Program-made: the position numbers and the translations under genes
The notes under the pieces: generated by a model
Databases searched by the model: none
What the model saw: only the letters and a program-made list of their open reading frames with translations
Told to the model about the DNA's origin: nothing
Shown here: piece by piece, positions 17,780 through 26,466 of the stretch
Layout: the number at the start of each line of letters is the position of its first letter
Position numbering within the stretch: the first letter of the stretch is position 1
Assembly (NCBI GenBank): GCA_026014465.1
Contig: JAOZID010000004.1
Span: 186,001-250,000, forward strand
Direction of reading: 5' to 3'
Origin: Candidatus Bathyarchaeota archaeon
Lineage (GTDB): Archaea; Thermoproteota; Bathyarchaeia; Bathyarchaeales; Bathycorpusculaceae
DNA length: 64,000 bases

Positions 17780-18118
17780 ATGAAAACGGAGAGAACCAAA
17801 ATAGCTAATCCACCACAAGATTTTGACGACGTTCTGCTACAAGCAATAGAAGACGGTCTCACCAATCTAGGCGAATCACCAAAACAAATCGTATACTTCC
17901 ACCTCGAAAAAAAGTTCTCCCTCAAAAAAGAAGACATCCCCAAGCATCTGGAAAATTTTTCGTTAGCCCTGCAAAGCATCTTTGGCGTAGGCGGCAGAAG
18001 CATCGAAACCATGATACTCAAATCCCTGTGCCTCAAATACGGCATAAACTACGACGACCTCAAGCACACCGAGTTTCTGGGAGCCATTAAAGAAATCAAA
18101 CAAAAAACTTACGTTTAA
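17780..18118 (+). CDS. NitrOD5-like output domain protein
   Basis: 112 residues, all-helical, with the pattern LGESPKQIVYFHLEKKF followed by IPKHLENFSLAL-QSIFGVG seen in the NitrOD5 output domain of Thaumarchaeota and relatives. These small domains are found attached to, or beside, signalling modules and may bind nucleic acid or partner proteins. It has no attached receiver or sensor here. It follows the pilus operon by 47 bases, with a weak TATA-like CATTAAATAG about 15-25 bases before the ATG, so a leaderless transcript is possible. Confidence 0.65.
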   Translation: MKTERTKIANPPQDFDDVLLQAIEDGLTNLGESPKQIVYFHLEKKFSLKKEDIPKHLENFSLALQSIFGVGGRSIETMILKSLCLKYGINYDDLKHTEFLGAIKEIKQKTYV

Positions 18119-18288
18119 ACGTAAACTTTTTCTTGTTCTCCTGAAGTTTTTTTATTAGTTTATGCATTCTCCTGTTTGGCTGCCTGTTTCTTTTGGAACT
18201 TGCAGGGAACCCTTTAGCGTTTTTTAGGCGAAGACTAATATCTTTCAAAAGAGGAATTTATGTCCAGAAATAAAAGCCGTGAAACCGT

Positions 18289-18480
18289 ATGCCTTATTGT
18301 CCTGAATGCGGCGGAGAACTAAAGTACGCCTCCAAAAACTACATCTGCACGAGCTGCGGCTTAACCGTAACCCAACAAGAAATAGTCGAAGCCAAAGACA
18401 AAAAAATGTTCGACGACGATGAAGACCCCCGTGCAGCTCGACGAAAAGAATACCTCAAATGGTGGCTAAGCAAAAAATAG
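18289..18480 (+). CDS. Small zinc-ribbon protein
   Basis: 63 residues: an N-terminal C4 zinc ribbon (CPEC then CTSC) followed by an acidic DDDEDPRA stretch and a basic, tryptophan-containing helix (YLKWWLSKK). The zinc ribbon resembles those of archaeal transcription proteins, but no specific family is recognised. A GAGGA at 18251 precedes a competing ATG at 18260 that would give only a 20-residue peptide in another frame, so the ATG at 18289 is either leaderless or reached by re-initiation. Confidence 0.65.
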   Translation: MPYCPECGGELKYASKNYICTSCGLTVTQQEIVEAKDKKMFDDDEDPRAARRKEYLKWWLSKK

Positions 18481-18656
18481 TAACCGCCCAAAATAACGTT
18501 AACGCAAGCTTTGCTAGCCTTCACGCTCACCACTTTTTTGGCGCCTCCATCGGCATGCTGCTTCACGCTTAACGCGGATTTTGCCCAAAAGCTTTTGCGT
18601 GCTTAAATTCTCAAGGCGCTATCTACATATATTCGCTGTTAGCTGAATGATGAAAG

Positions 18657-19835
18657 ATGTTTAACATCATAACTGACGCCCTTATCGTGCTTGCTGCTGC
18701 AATCATAGTTGGCGAGTTGTTTGAGCAAATCGGGTTGCCCTCGGTTGCAGGCGAACTGCTCAGCGGCATGATTGTTGGACCCGCCCTACTGGGGTTCATA
18801 ACCGTAAGCGACGAAATACTATCCGTCTCATACATCGCCTTGTTCTTCATCATCTTCCACATCGGCTTTGAAATGAAAACCCAAATGGTGCGAACAAAAA
18901 TCATAGGCGCCACTATTCTCACCCTAACCAGCTTTTTAATGCCCCTGATTCTAACCACCGTAGCCGCCGCGTTTTTGCTTCCCTTTGGGCTTCAGGCTAA
19001 CCTTGTGATTGCACTGGCAATTTCAGTTCCCTCAATTTCTTTGGTGTCTGTTTTGGTTTTACAGTTTGACCTGCTCAAAACCGATACGGGACAAATCATC
19101 CTTTCCTCTGTAACCGTATCCGATGTGCTGGCTTTCATCATACTGGCTGCGTTAACCCGTTCAATCGAAGCCACCTTGCTGGTTTTAGCTCAAACCGCCC
19201 TGTTAATACTGGTTTTCGCCTCTGTTGACTGGATACTTAACAGCCGACCCCAATCCTGCGAACGGTTCCTAGGACGCGCCGTATGCTTCTTCAAACGCGC
19301 AGACTTCCCCTTCGCCCTACTAATAATCTGCGCTTTAGGCATCTCCGTCATATTCGAAAACATCGGCTTAAGCTACATCCTAGGCGCCTTCTTCGCAGGA
19401 CTAATAATCCACGACGGACTCATCGGGAAAAAAGCCTTCGAAAAAATATCCAACACCCTCTCAACCGTAAACCGCATCTTCTTCATCCCCTTCTTCTTTG
19501 GCGTCGCAGGCCTAGAAGTTATCTTGGCAAACATTGAACTTGGCGTCTACGCCGCTTTAGCCCTAATCACCGCCCTAGCGTTTGCCGCAGGCGTATACGT
19601 CACATACTACGTCTCACACCGCTCCTTACAGTTCAAACTAAACCTTCACCCCCGACAAGTCGCCTCCATTTTAGGCGGACGCGGAGCCATAGGCATCGTA
19701 ATTGCTTCAGTTGCCGTAGAAGGAGGCATACTCACCGAAGTTGGCTTCTCCCTAGTCGTAGTTGCAACCCTAGTTATGTCCCTAGCTATACCCTTTGTCA
19801 CAGGAAAACTAACAACAAACAAGCCGCCGCCCTAA
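18657..19835 (+). CDS. Cation:proton antiporter (CPA2 / Kef-type)
   Basis: 392 residues with 12 or so hydrophobic helices and no C-terminal TrkA domain. The N-terminal helix with GELFEQIGLPSVAGELLSGMI-type sequence, broken by glycines and prolines, and the C-terminal segment GGRGAIGIVIAS are typical of the Na+(K+)/H+ exchanger family. It exchanges a monovalent cation for protons across the cell membrane. Ion specificity cannot be judged. It stands alone. Confidence 0.88.
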   Translation: MFNIITDALIVLAAAIIVGELFEQIGLPSVAGELLSGMIVGPALLGFITVSDEILSVSYIALFFIIFHIGFEMKTQMVRTKIIGATILTLTSFLMPLILTTVAAAFLLPFGLQANLVIALAISVPSISLVSVLVLQFDLLKTDTGQIILSSVTVSDVLAFIILAALTRSIEATLLVLAQTALLILVFASVDWILNSRPQSCERFLGRAVCFFKRADFPFALLIICALGISVIFENIGLSYILGAFFAGLIIHDGLIGKKAFEKISNTLSTVNRIFFIPFFFGVAGLEVILANIELGVYAALALITALAFAAGVYVTYYVSHRSLQFKLNLHPRQVASILGGRGAIGIVIASVAVEGGILTEVGFSLVVVATLVMSLAIPFVTGKLTTNKPPP

Positions 19836-19968
19836 ACGGGCTTCTACCGCCTTACAAAAAGTGTTTCTAACAAAAACTTTGACAAAAGCTTCGTGCTGCC
19901 AATCAAAAGAGGGGCATGGAAGCACCGTTGAGGTTCTTTTTTGGTTTGGCGTTTTGTTTGGTTGATGT

Positions 19969-21318
19969 TTAGTCGTGGTGTTGGTTTGGTTCTTCTTTTA
20001 GCATTCGCGATAGTTTTTCGATTTCCAGTTTTATGGTTTCGATATTGTTTAGGTCGCTTTCTTGTTCGCCTACTTTTCTGCTAAGTTCTGCTAAGTCCAT
20101 GACCAGTTGTTCTTTTTCGAGTTTTAGAACTGATTTTAAGGTTTGGATTCTGGATGCGACGTTTGAAATCCTGTTCAAGCGCCCTGGTATTGTTTGGGAC
20201 GTCGGCTCCCTGTATAGTTCCAATCCTTTGTACAAGTCGTTTAGTGCGTCTGCTCTAGATATGCTGTCCATGGGCACCACAGTTTGGCTGTTGTCTGTGG
20301 CTGTTGTTTGGTAACCTGACTGGAACTGACCTTGGTCAATTTCTGGAGGTGACATGCTTGGATTTCTTGGGCTAAATATCATAATCTTTCGTTTGAGGAA
20401 CATGTAAAACGTTGTGAAGGTGAAGAATCCTGTGGAGACCAGTAGCCATGTGAAGAGGGTTGTGGTGCTTTCTGCGGGCTCTGTTGTATCACTGGGTATG
20501 AAGGTTTCGCTGGTGATTGTGAAGTGAACGGTTTTGTTTTCAGATACTTGGGTTTTGTCTCTGTATTTATCTGATTGCACTGAAGCTTTAACCGTTGCCT
20601 CGCCCAACGCTGCGTTTTCTGGAACCATAAAGAACGCCTGCAACCGGTTAGAGCTCGCGTTGACCACAAGCTCTTCAAATTCTATAACTGATGTTACATT
20701 TCCTGACGCGTCCTGAACGCTCATGGTCACAGTTACCGTATCAGGTTGCCCATTATTGACTAAATCCATAACAGCTGTTACATTTTCACCTTGAATAAAC
20801 TCTGTTCGCTCTTGCTCTTCCACATCCAAGAACGTAATCGAAGATATCTCCACATCAAAATCAACATCAAATGTTAACTCTTGTTTTATACTGCCCTCAG
20901 TGGTTTGCGCCGTCGCTGTAACCTGCCAGCTTCCCACCGAATTCACATCCTGATTAAACAAAGGAACACGCCAAGAAAAACCCGCAACACCCTTTGCATC
21001 TGTTTCTTCGACCATAGTGATGTTGACTACGTTATCGGGGTTATCTGAGTTTGCTGGTCCTTGAACTTTGAATGAAATGAGCACGTTTGAGCAGGGCACA
21101 TCGTCGTATGTTACCTTCGCGGTTACTTGCATCTGGTCAAAAGGCACAAAACCCGCGCTTCCCGTAGCTGCGGTTCCCACTTTGCTAACCTCTAACCTCA
21201 TCTCCCAATCATCGTTTGCCGCGTGAACCGTTGATGCTGTAAAAAACACTGTAGCAATCAAAACTAGCAATACCGCCGAAACTGCTCTCCTCATAGCTGC
21301 CCTTTTCTTCTGCTTCAT
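19969..21318 (-). CDS. Membrane-anchored protein with extracellular beta domain and cytoplasmic coiled coil (third gene of the pst operon)
   Basis: 449 residues. A signal peptide (~1-33) precedes ~250 residues of Ig/CARDB-like beta sequence. One strong membrane helix (~295-320, TTLFTWLLVSTGFF) is followed by basic residues (LKRKI) and a cytoplasmic part ending in a ~60-residue coiled coil (~385-445). The start is 3 bases after the pstA stop, so it is co-transcribed with pstC-pstA. I recognise no named family. Its topology would link an extracellular contact to a cytoplasmic coiled coil, which suggests a structural or signalling partner of the phosphate transporter (inference). Confidence 0.8.
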   Translation of the reverse strand: MKQKKRAAMRRAVSAVLLVLIATVFFTASTVHAANDDWEMRLEVSKVGTAATGSAGFVPFDQMQVTAKVTYDDVPCSNVLISFKVQGPANSDNPDNVVNITMVEETDAKGVAGFSWRVPLFNQDVNSVGSWQVTATAQTTEGSIKQELTFDVDFDVEISSITFLDVEEQERTEFIQGENVTAVMDLVNNGQPDTVTVTMSVQDASGNVTSVIEFEELVVNASSNRLQAFFMVPENAALGEATVKASVQSDKYRDKTQVSENKTVHFTITSETFIPSDTTEPAESTTTLFTWLLVSTGFFTFTTFYMFLKRKIMIFSPRNPSMSPPEIDQGQFQSGYQTTATDNSQTVVPMDSISRADALNDLYKGLELYREPTSQTIPGRLNRISNVASRIQTLKSVLKLEKEQLVMDLAELSRKVGEQESDLNNIETIKLEIEKLSRMLKEEPNQHHD

Positions 21319-21321
21319 GTC

Positions 21322-22668
21322 TTATCTTCCCGCAAGTTTTTTGCTTAAATGATTCCTCAAGTACAATCCTGTGATGCATATTATCAAGAAAATTATTATT
21401 AGTGTTAATGCTCCTGCATAAATCACGTTATATGTGTTAACTAGGCCTACACCTCCATGGATGAAGTAATTTCGTACTTGTGATATCCATATCGGTAGGG
21501 CTGGCACGAACTGGTTAGTTCCAACAATGGATCCTGGAAGGCTCTTTGGCAGTGTAGGGCCAACTGTAAGCAGTATGACTGCTGTTTCTCCTATAGCTTT
21601 GCCTACACCTAATATTATGCCTGTTATAACTCCTGGACTTGCGGCATAAAGCGTGATTTTGCCGACGGTTTCCGATTTGGTTGCGCCTAAAGCATAAGAA
21701 GCTTCTCGGAAAGACTGCGGAACTGCCCTCATTGCCTCTTCGGCAACTCTGATGTTCCAAGGTAAAATCATCATCATCAATGCTAGCCCCCCTGATAATA
21801 TGGATGCGCCAAAACCCAACTGGGTAACAAAAATTGCCGCCCCAACTAACCCTATAACGACTGAAGGGACTCCTGCAAGCGTTTCTATAAAGAAACGTAT
21901 TATGTCTGTGAACATGTTTTTTGGTGCATATTCTGCAAGATAAACTGCGGCGCCCACTCCTAACGGAACAGCTATTATATCGCATATCACAACAAGCAAC
22001 AACGAACCAATAACATAATCAGATAGACCGCCTAGTGGACGACCTGGAGCTTCTCCTGTTAATACTCTTTCTTCCATGGGTTGATCCCATGATCTGGTGA
22101 TGAAGTCTAAGTTGGCGTATCCTGAACCTCTGATTGCAATATAAGCAAACATTCCAAATAGTATGATTAAACAAATTGCTCCCGCAAGTTTCAATCCGAA
22201 ACGTACTGTAGCTTCAGTGGTTGTTGGTGTATCTTTGTCTGGGGTTCGTTTGTTGTTTATTAACCCTATTGTTGCTGCTACAACTAATAACGCTATGATT
22301 AAAACTGCAATCTGTATTTCTATTATGCCTGTGATTGCGACAATACCCATCGATACGGCTATGATGTATGATGTTTTCCATCCTAACGAGTGCCCTTCTA
22401 TCAAGAGATATCCTACTGCAAATAAAGCGGTACATGGTATTAGCAGAAATGTTGCAGCGACAAAATCGCAGACAACTTCATTGAATATGCCTGTTGCTCC
22501 TGTTATGTTTTCGTCATGAACGTTATATGCCATGTACACGCAATGGTTTACAACAATAACCGCAAGAATTATAGCGACAACACTAAGTATGATGCCTGGT
22601 GCCAAGTTTCTTTTCTTTTTGCTCCTAATATACTGCAAAAACTGAGTTGGATACTTTGACAAATTCAT
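21322..22668 (-). CDS. pstA: Phosphate ABC transporter permease PstA with N-terminal membrane extension
   Basis: 448 residues, longer than the usual ~280-300. The C-terminal ~290 residues hold the normal permease with the binding-protein-dependent transport signature (EAMRAVPQSFREASYALGAT, where the coupling helix meets PstB). The first ~150 residues add about four extra membrane helices and a short cytoplasmic stretch. PstA pairs with PstC to form the channel that moves phosphate inward. Stop and start are separated by 3 bases from the following gene and by 13 bases from pstC. Confidence 0.92.
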   Translation of the reverse strand: MNLSKYPTQFLQYIRSKKKRNLAPGIILSVVAIILAVIVVNHCVYMAYNVHDENITGATGIFNEVVCDFVAATFLLIPCTALFAVGYLLIEGHSLGWKTSYIIAVSMGIVAITGIIEIQIAVLIIALLVVAATIGLINNKRTPDKDTPTTTEATVRFGLKLAGAICLIILFGMFAYIAIRGSGYANLDFITRSWDQPMEERVLTGEAPGRPLGGLSDYVIGSLLLVVICDIIAVPLGVGAAVYLAEYAPKNMFTDIIRFFIETLAGVPSVVIGLVGAAIFVTQLGFGASILSGGLALMMMILPWNIRVAEEAMRAVPQSFREASYALGATKSETVGKITLYAASPGVITGIILGVGKAIGETAVILLTVGPTLPKSLPGSIVGTNQFVPALPIWISQVRNYFIHGGVGLVNTYNVIYAGALTLIIIFLIICITGLYLRNHLSKKLAGR

Positions 22669-22681
22669 TCTCTCACCTTCT

Positions 22682-23590
22682 TTATCGCCGCGCAGTTACT
22701 GTTTTTTCTCCGCTTTTACTTCCTGACACTATTATTCTTGTTACAATATTCAAAATTGCACATATGACGAAAAGAACAAATGCTATCCCGAAAACTGCGT
22801 GCCCGAATTCCCCATCAAGTCCAAAATCACTCTCTGCGGCTGTTAGCAATAGTGATGTAAGAACACTGGGGTCAGTAAATGGGCTAAGGGTGATGTCGGG
22901 ACCTGGTTGTTTTACGCCTAATATGAAATAAATGGCCATTACTTCTCCAATTGCGGCTCCTAGTGCCAATATGATTGATGCAAGAATTCCAGATTTAGCG
23001 TAAGGCAATAACACCTTGCGGGTGGTTTGCCATTTCGTTGCCCCTAAGCCATATGCTGCTTCTCTTAATTCATTTGGGACCACTTTGATGGCGTCTTCCG
23101 AAACTGTTGATATTGTCGGTATCGCCATTATCCCTAAGACTATAAACGCTGCTATGGCCTGTACTTTAGGTGCCCACGTTATATACCTCTGAAGCGTTAC
23201 AAGCACTATCGTGGCTCCTATTAATCCAAGTATTATAGATGGAAAACCTGACAGCATCTCTAAACTTGGCTTAATGAGGTTTCTAATTTTGGAGCTTGCA
23301 AATTCTGAAAGGTAAATTGCGCATGGGAGCCCTATTGCCGTCGCAATCAGCATTGCTGCTATTCCAATGTAAAGAGTCCAATACATGTATGGAATGATTC
23401 CGTATACTCCTTCATCACCTATGTGCGGTACCCACTTCATTCCAAATCCATTTGTCATCCAATCGATTAGCTGTGGTATTCCATTGGCTAATATCTCGGA
23501 CAATATGATGAGAACTATGGCGATTGAGGAAACCGCACAAGCAAGCAGACCTATTTTAACTATTTTTTCTTTTAGAATTCTGCTGTCCAA
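22682..23590 (-). CDS. pstC: Phosphate ABC transporter permease PstC
   Basis: 302 residues, six helices, with the EAA-type coupling motif (DAIKVVPNELREAAYGLGAT). Standard PstC length. It is the first gene of the leftward pstC-pstA-membrane protein operon and is transcribed divergently from pstS across a 242-base intergenic region that carries a minus-strand TATA box and palindromic sites. PstC and PstA receive phosphate from PstS and are powered by PstB, whose gene is 13 kb away at 36758. Confidence 0.93.
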   Translation of the reverse strand: MDSRILKEKIVKIGLLACAVSSIAIVLIILSEILANGIPQLIDWMTNGFGMKWVPHIGDEGVYGIIPYMYWTLYIGIAAMLIATAIGLPCAIYLSEFASSKIRNLIKPSLEMLSGFPSIILGLIGATIVLVTLQRYITWAPKVQAIAAFIVLGIMAIPTISTVSEDAIKVVPNELREAAYGLGATKWQTTRKVLLPYAKSGILASIILALGAAIGEVMAIYFILGVKQPGPDITLSPFTDPSVLTSLLLTAAESDFGLDGEFGHAVFGIAFVLFVICAILNIVTRIIVSGSKSGEKTVTARR

Positions 23591-23651
23591 AGTTTCCTCG
23601 CTTCCCCAATATCAGGAAGCATAAAGAGTACTCGTGGAAATATTAATTTCC

Positions 23652-23660
23652 TATTTATAA
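23652..23660 (-). promoter_or_regulatory. TATA box for pstC
   Basis: On the minus strand TTATAAATA, 62-70 bases before the pstC ATG, leaving a leader of about 35-40 bases. Confidence 0.5.
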
Positions 23661-23687
23661 TTGATAGTGAAATGCAAAAATTTGGTA

Positions 23688-23697
23688 TTCTATAGAG
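23688..23697. promoter_or_regulatory. TTCTATAGAG element between pstC and pstS
   Basis: A near match to the TTCTATATAG found upstream of three other genes or gene pairs in this locus (26399, 30733, 36582). AAACTAT follows at 23709, as it does downstream of the element at 26399. It may be a core promoter element or a shared Pho-type control site. Confidence 0.35.
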
Positions 23698-23782
23698 TGA
23701 TAATGCTGAAACTATTGTTTTGTTACTTATTACATAAAATATAACGATAATGAAGATATGTTTAGTGGCAAATTTAGATGCT

Positions 23783-23811
23783 GAACGGTAACCCGTTCAA
23801 TACGAATTGAA
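23783..23811. promoter_or_regulatory. Overlapping palindromes upstream of pstS (operator candidate)
   Basis: TGAACGG-TAAC-CCGTTCA (23782-23799) is a perfect 7-bp inverted repeat. It overlaps TTCAAT-ACGA-ATTGAA (23796-23811), a perfect 6-bp inverted repeat. Together they place GAA, TTC and GAA half-sites exactly 13 bases apart. The array lies 22-51 bases before the pstS start, after a TATA-like AAATATA near 23738, which suggests a repressor operator or a structured leader. Confidence 0.5.
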
Positions 23812-23832
23812 TATAATGGAGAAGGAGAAAAA

Positions 23833-25053
23833 TTGAAAAATATAAAAATGACTATAATTTGCCTTAGTTTGATTGCTTTGATGGCTTTTGCGGCAACAGC
23901 AACTACAGCAAGCGCTGCTTTGATTAACAGCAACGGTCTAACTGCTAGAGGTTCTTCCACTCTCGCACCTGTATCCCAAGATGCAGGCGCAACTGACAAA
24001 TTCCCAACCCACCTTGCTAACCTGGGCATAGGCTATGACACATCTTTTGCAATCACCACCCTCACTGGAGGAAGCGGCAACGCATTCAAAGGCGTATACA
24101 ACACTGATGGAACACCTGCAGATGTAGGTCAAATGTCGCGCAATCCCAAAGTCAGCGAATGGGGAATGAGCGGTGCCGAAAATGTCCAGCTTTGGGCAGT
24201 TGGCTCTGACAGCATTGCCATAGTTATCAGCAGTGGTAATTCTTTCCTAAAACAAGACTTGACTGCTGCAGAGGTTGCTGACATATACTGCAACGCTTCT
24301 TACACCAATTGGGATGACCTTCCCGCAAACTACTTGGTCTCTGCTGCACCCGCTGTAGAAATCACAAGGATTATCCGCCCTGAATCCTCAGGAACCTTTG
24401 AATGCTTTGACAATTTCTTCTTAAGCTTGAACGGTTATGCACCCGCAGACATCCAGAGCCATATCACTCTAACTGACAACGCTGACGTATACGAATATAT
24501 GACTATCAATTCTAACCGCGACTATGCAATCGGATTTATCGGTATGGGCTTCATGGAGATAGGCGGTCTTGTCGGAATAAACATCTACAACGCTGATACC
24601 CTACAGTATCATGCACCAACAAAAACAAACGTTATCAACGGTGTGTACAAAGCAGTTCGCACTCTCTGGGAAGTTACTGATGGTATTCCAACAACAACCA
24701 GCGATGACTACGTAAAATCAATCTGGGTCAGCTATCTAAGATTGCCAACAAACTACAACTCAACTGCAAGCTTGCTTGAATCAAACGGCTACATCCCAGT
24801 AAACCGTGCAGACATGGCTGGCGGTCAAGTCCTTGACGCTGAACTACAGCCCTACATAACAGCTGCAGGTCAAACTCAACAATACCCCGACGGCGCAGTT
24901 GACTTTGAAGACATTATCTACTTCGTACAGTCATACCTACGCTTCTACAGCGACAATGAGCTAAACCCCTATGCAAACATGAACGCTGATGCAACAGTTG
25001 ACTTTAACGACATTCTACTGTTCATCCAGTCATACATCGCTTACTATTCCTAA
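23833..25053 (+). CDS. pstS: Phosphate-binding protein PstS with C-terminal dockerin-like domain
   Basis: TTG start with GGAG five bases before it; 406 residues. A signal peptide (~1-28, ending TASA) has no lipobox cysteine. Residues ~30-330 form a PstS-type binding protein, with phosphate-loop-like segments RGSSTLAP, TGGSGNAF, MSRNPK and RPESSGTF. The last ~70 residues contain two dockerin-like Ca-binding repeats: a degenerate first loop ending DGAVDFED and a good second loop NMNADATVDFND, each followed by a hydrophobic helix (IIYFVQSYL, ILLFIQSYI). No membrane helix follows, so anchoring must come from elsewhere. The cohesin gene immediately downstream offers an obvious partner. Binding of another oxyanion cannot be excluded. 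Confidence 0.88.
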   Translation: MKNIKMTIICLSLIALMAFAATATTASAALINSNGLTARGSSTLAPVSQDAGATDKFPTHLANLGIGYDTSFAITTLTGGSGNAFKGVYNTDGTPADVGQMSRNPKVSEWGMSGAENVQLWAVGSDSIAIVISSGNSFLKQDLTAAEVADIYCNASYTNWDDLPANYLVSAAPAVEITRIIRPESSGTFECFDNFFLSLNGYAPADIQSHITLTDNADVYEYMTINSNRDYAIGFIGMGFMEIGGLVGINIYNADTLQYHAPTKTNVINGVYKAVRTLWEVTDGIPTTTSDDYVKSIWVSYLRLPTNYNSTASLLESNGYIPVNRADMAGGQVLDAELQPYITAAGQTQQYPDGAVDFEDIIYFVQSYLRFYSDNELNPYANMNADATVDFNDILLFIQSYIAYYS

Positions 25054-25099
25054 AAACCCCTTTTCAACAAATGACAAACTCGTAATTGAGGAATGAAAT

Positions 25100-26173
25100 A
25101 TGAACATGATGAAAACTTTGAAAAAACCCTTAGTGACTTTGGCGTTAGTTTTCTTCCTGATGGCGCCAGCGTTGCTATCAGTAAACGTAGCAAATGCAGA
25201 TACTGGAATAGCTACTGGTGATATCAGTGTAGTGTTCAGTGACAACGGTCTGGACACTATGACTGTGAGTGATGCCGTCGGCGATTACGTCGGTGTAGAA
25301 ATCGCAGTCTCTGGTGCAACCAACCTACTAGGCTTCCACTTTGATCTCAGCTGGAACCCTGCAGTCCTAGACATTTATGGCGTCTATGAAGCAAAAACAA
25401 GCGTTGATCCCCCAGGTCCACCACCCGCATACGAAATGCCCTACATCGGAACCTCACCTAACCTTCTAGAAGATGAGGTAACTGGTCTCTTTGGCAGCAA
25501 TCCATCTCTCTACAACCACACAGGCGGCTCTCTAAAAGACGGTCTTAGCCAATTCAGACTAAGCTCCCCACCAAGTGTAACAACTCTCTCAGAATTCCCC
25601 ATAGCAACTGTCTGGTTTACAGTTGTTGGCAACGGCCAAAGTGACATAGTCATCTCCAACGCAGAAGTCTTCGACATTGAAGGCGCTGGTGCAGATGCAG
25701 GAGCAAACAGTGCAGTACTCACCGTGAACCCACCACCAACATTCATGACCGCTGATGAATTTGATGCAGCAAAAGACACATTCGCCCCTAGTGAAACAGT
25801 ATACGCAGTCGGAACTGGTCTTCCTGTATCCACAACATACCCATTGTACGTCACTGAAGATGCTACCTGGGCTGACGGCATGGCAATCCCCGCAGGTGTC
25901 GTTGGTACTGCAACCAGCATCACCACTGACAGCAACGGCGATGTGGACGCAGTAATCTATGCTTCAGCACTACCTGGTCTATATGACGTAGTAGTAGACG
26001 TCAACCAAAACGGCGTATACGACGCAAACGTAGACATCCTCGTTGACAACGTTGTTACCACTGGCGGCTTTCTGGTTATCCCAGAATACACCCTTGGTGC
26101 ACTCGCCGCACTCGCAGCATGCTTCGTAGCATTTGTTGCCTTTAAAAAAGGCAGCTTCTCAAAACGCATCTAA
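25100..26173 (+). CDS. Cohesin-domain surface protein 1 with C-terminal sorting-type anchor
   Basis: 357 residues. A signal peptide (~1-35) precedes a cohesin-like beta-sandwich (~40-215) with the family core NLLGFHFDLSWNPAVLDI. A second small beta domain follows (~220-320), then VIPEYTLG, a hydrophobic helix and KKGSFSKRI. The PEY-helix-basic layout resembles archaeosortase-type (PEF/PGF-CTERM) sorting signals. It lies 46 bases after pstS with its own GAGG, probably in the same transcript. As the anchored cohesin next to a dockerin-bearing, unanchored PstS it is the best candidate receptor for PstS. Confidence 0.82.
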   Translation: MNMMKTLKKPLVTLALVFFLMAPALLSVNVANADTGIATGDISVVFSDNGLDTMTVSDAVGDYVGVEIAVSGATNLLGFHFDLSWNPAVLDIYGVYEAKTSVDPPGPPPAYEMPYIGTSPNLLEDEVTGLFGSNPSLYNHTGGSLKDGLSQFRLSSPPSVTTLSEFPIATVWFTVVGNGQSDIVISNAEVFDIEGAGADAGANSAVLTVNPPPTFMTADEFDAAKDTFAPSETVYAVGTGLPVSTTYPLYVTEDATWADGMAIPAGVVGTATSITTDSNGDVDAVIYASALPGLYDVVVDVNQNGVYDANVDILVDNVVTTGGFLVIPEYTLGALAALAACFVAFVAFKKGSFSKRI

Positions 26174-26398
26174 ACTTGCTTCACAAACGTGAAAGCAACC
26201 TACCTTTCTTTTTTTGTAAAAACGCTTCAACAAATTATGCTTGTACTCCTCACAAAAATTTGGTTTTAACTCAAACCTTCTGCGGTTTTGCATTTTCCTT
26301 AAAAACCTGCGAAAACCCCAATTTTTGTCCAAACTCTGCTGTTTCGTATGCTTACATACCCGTCTAAATAAGACTGTGTTTCTAAAGTGTTGACTGTA

Positions 26399-26408
26399 TT
26401 CTATATAG
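26399..26408. promoter_or_regulatory. TTCTATATAG element upstream of cohesin protein 2
   Basis: About 60-68 bases before the start at 26467. TAATTAGC and AAACTAT follow within 25 bases, a set also seen upstream of the gene at 31806. It could be the TATA box itself. Confidence 0.4.
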
Positions 26409-26466
26409 ATAATACTAATTAGCTAAACTATGTCTAGCGTTATTGTTTCTTGGGGAATGGAGAAGC

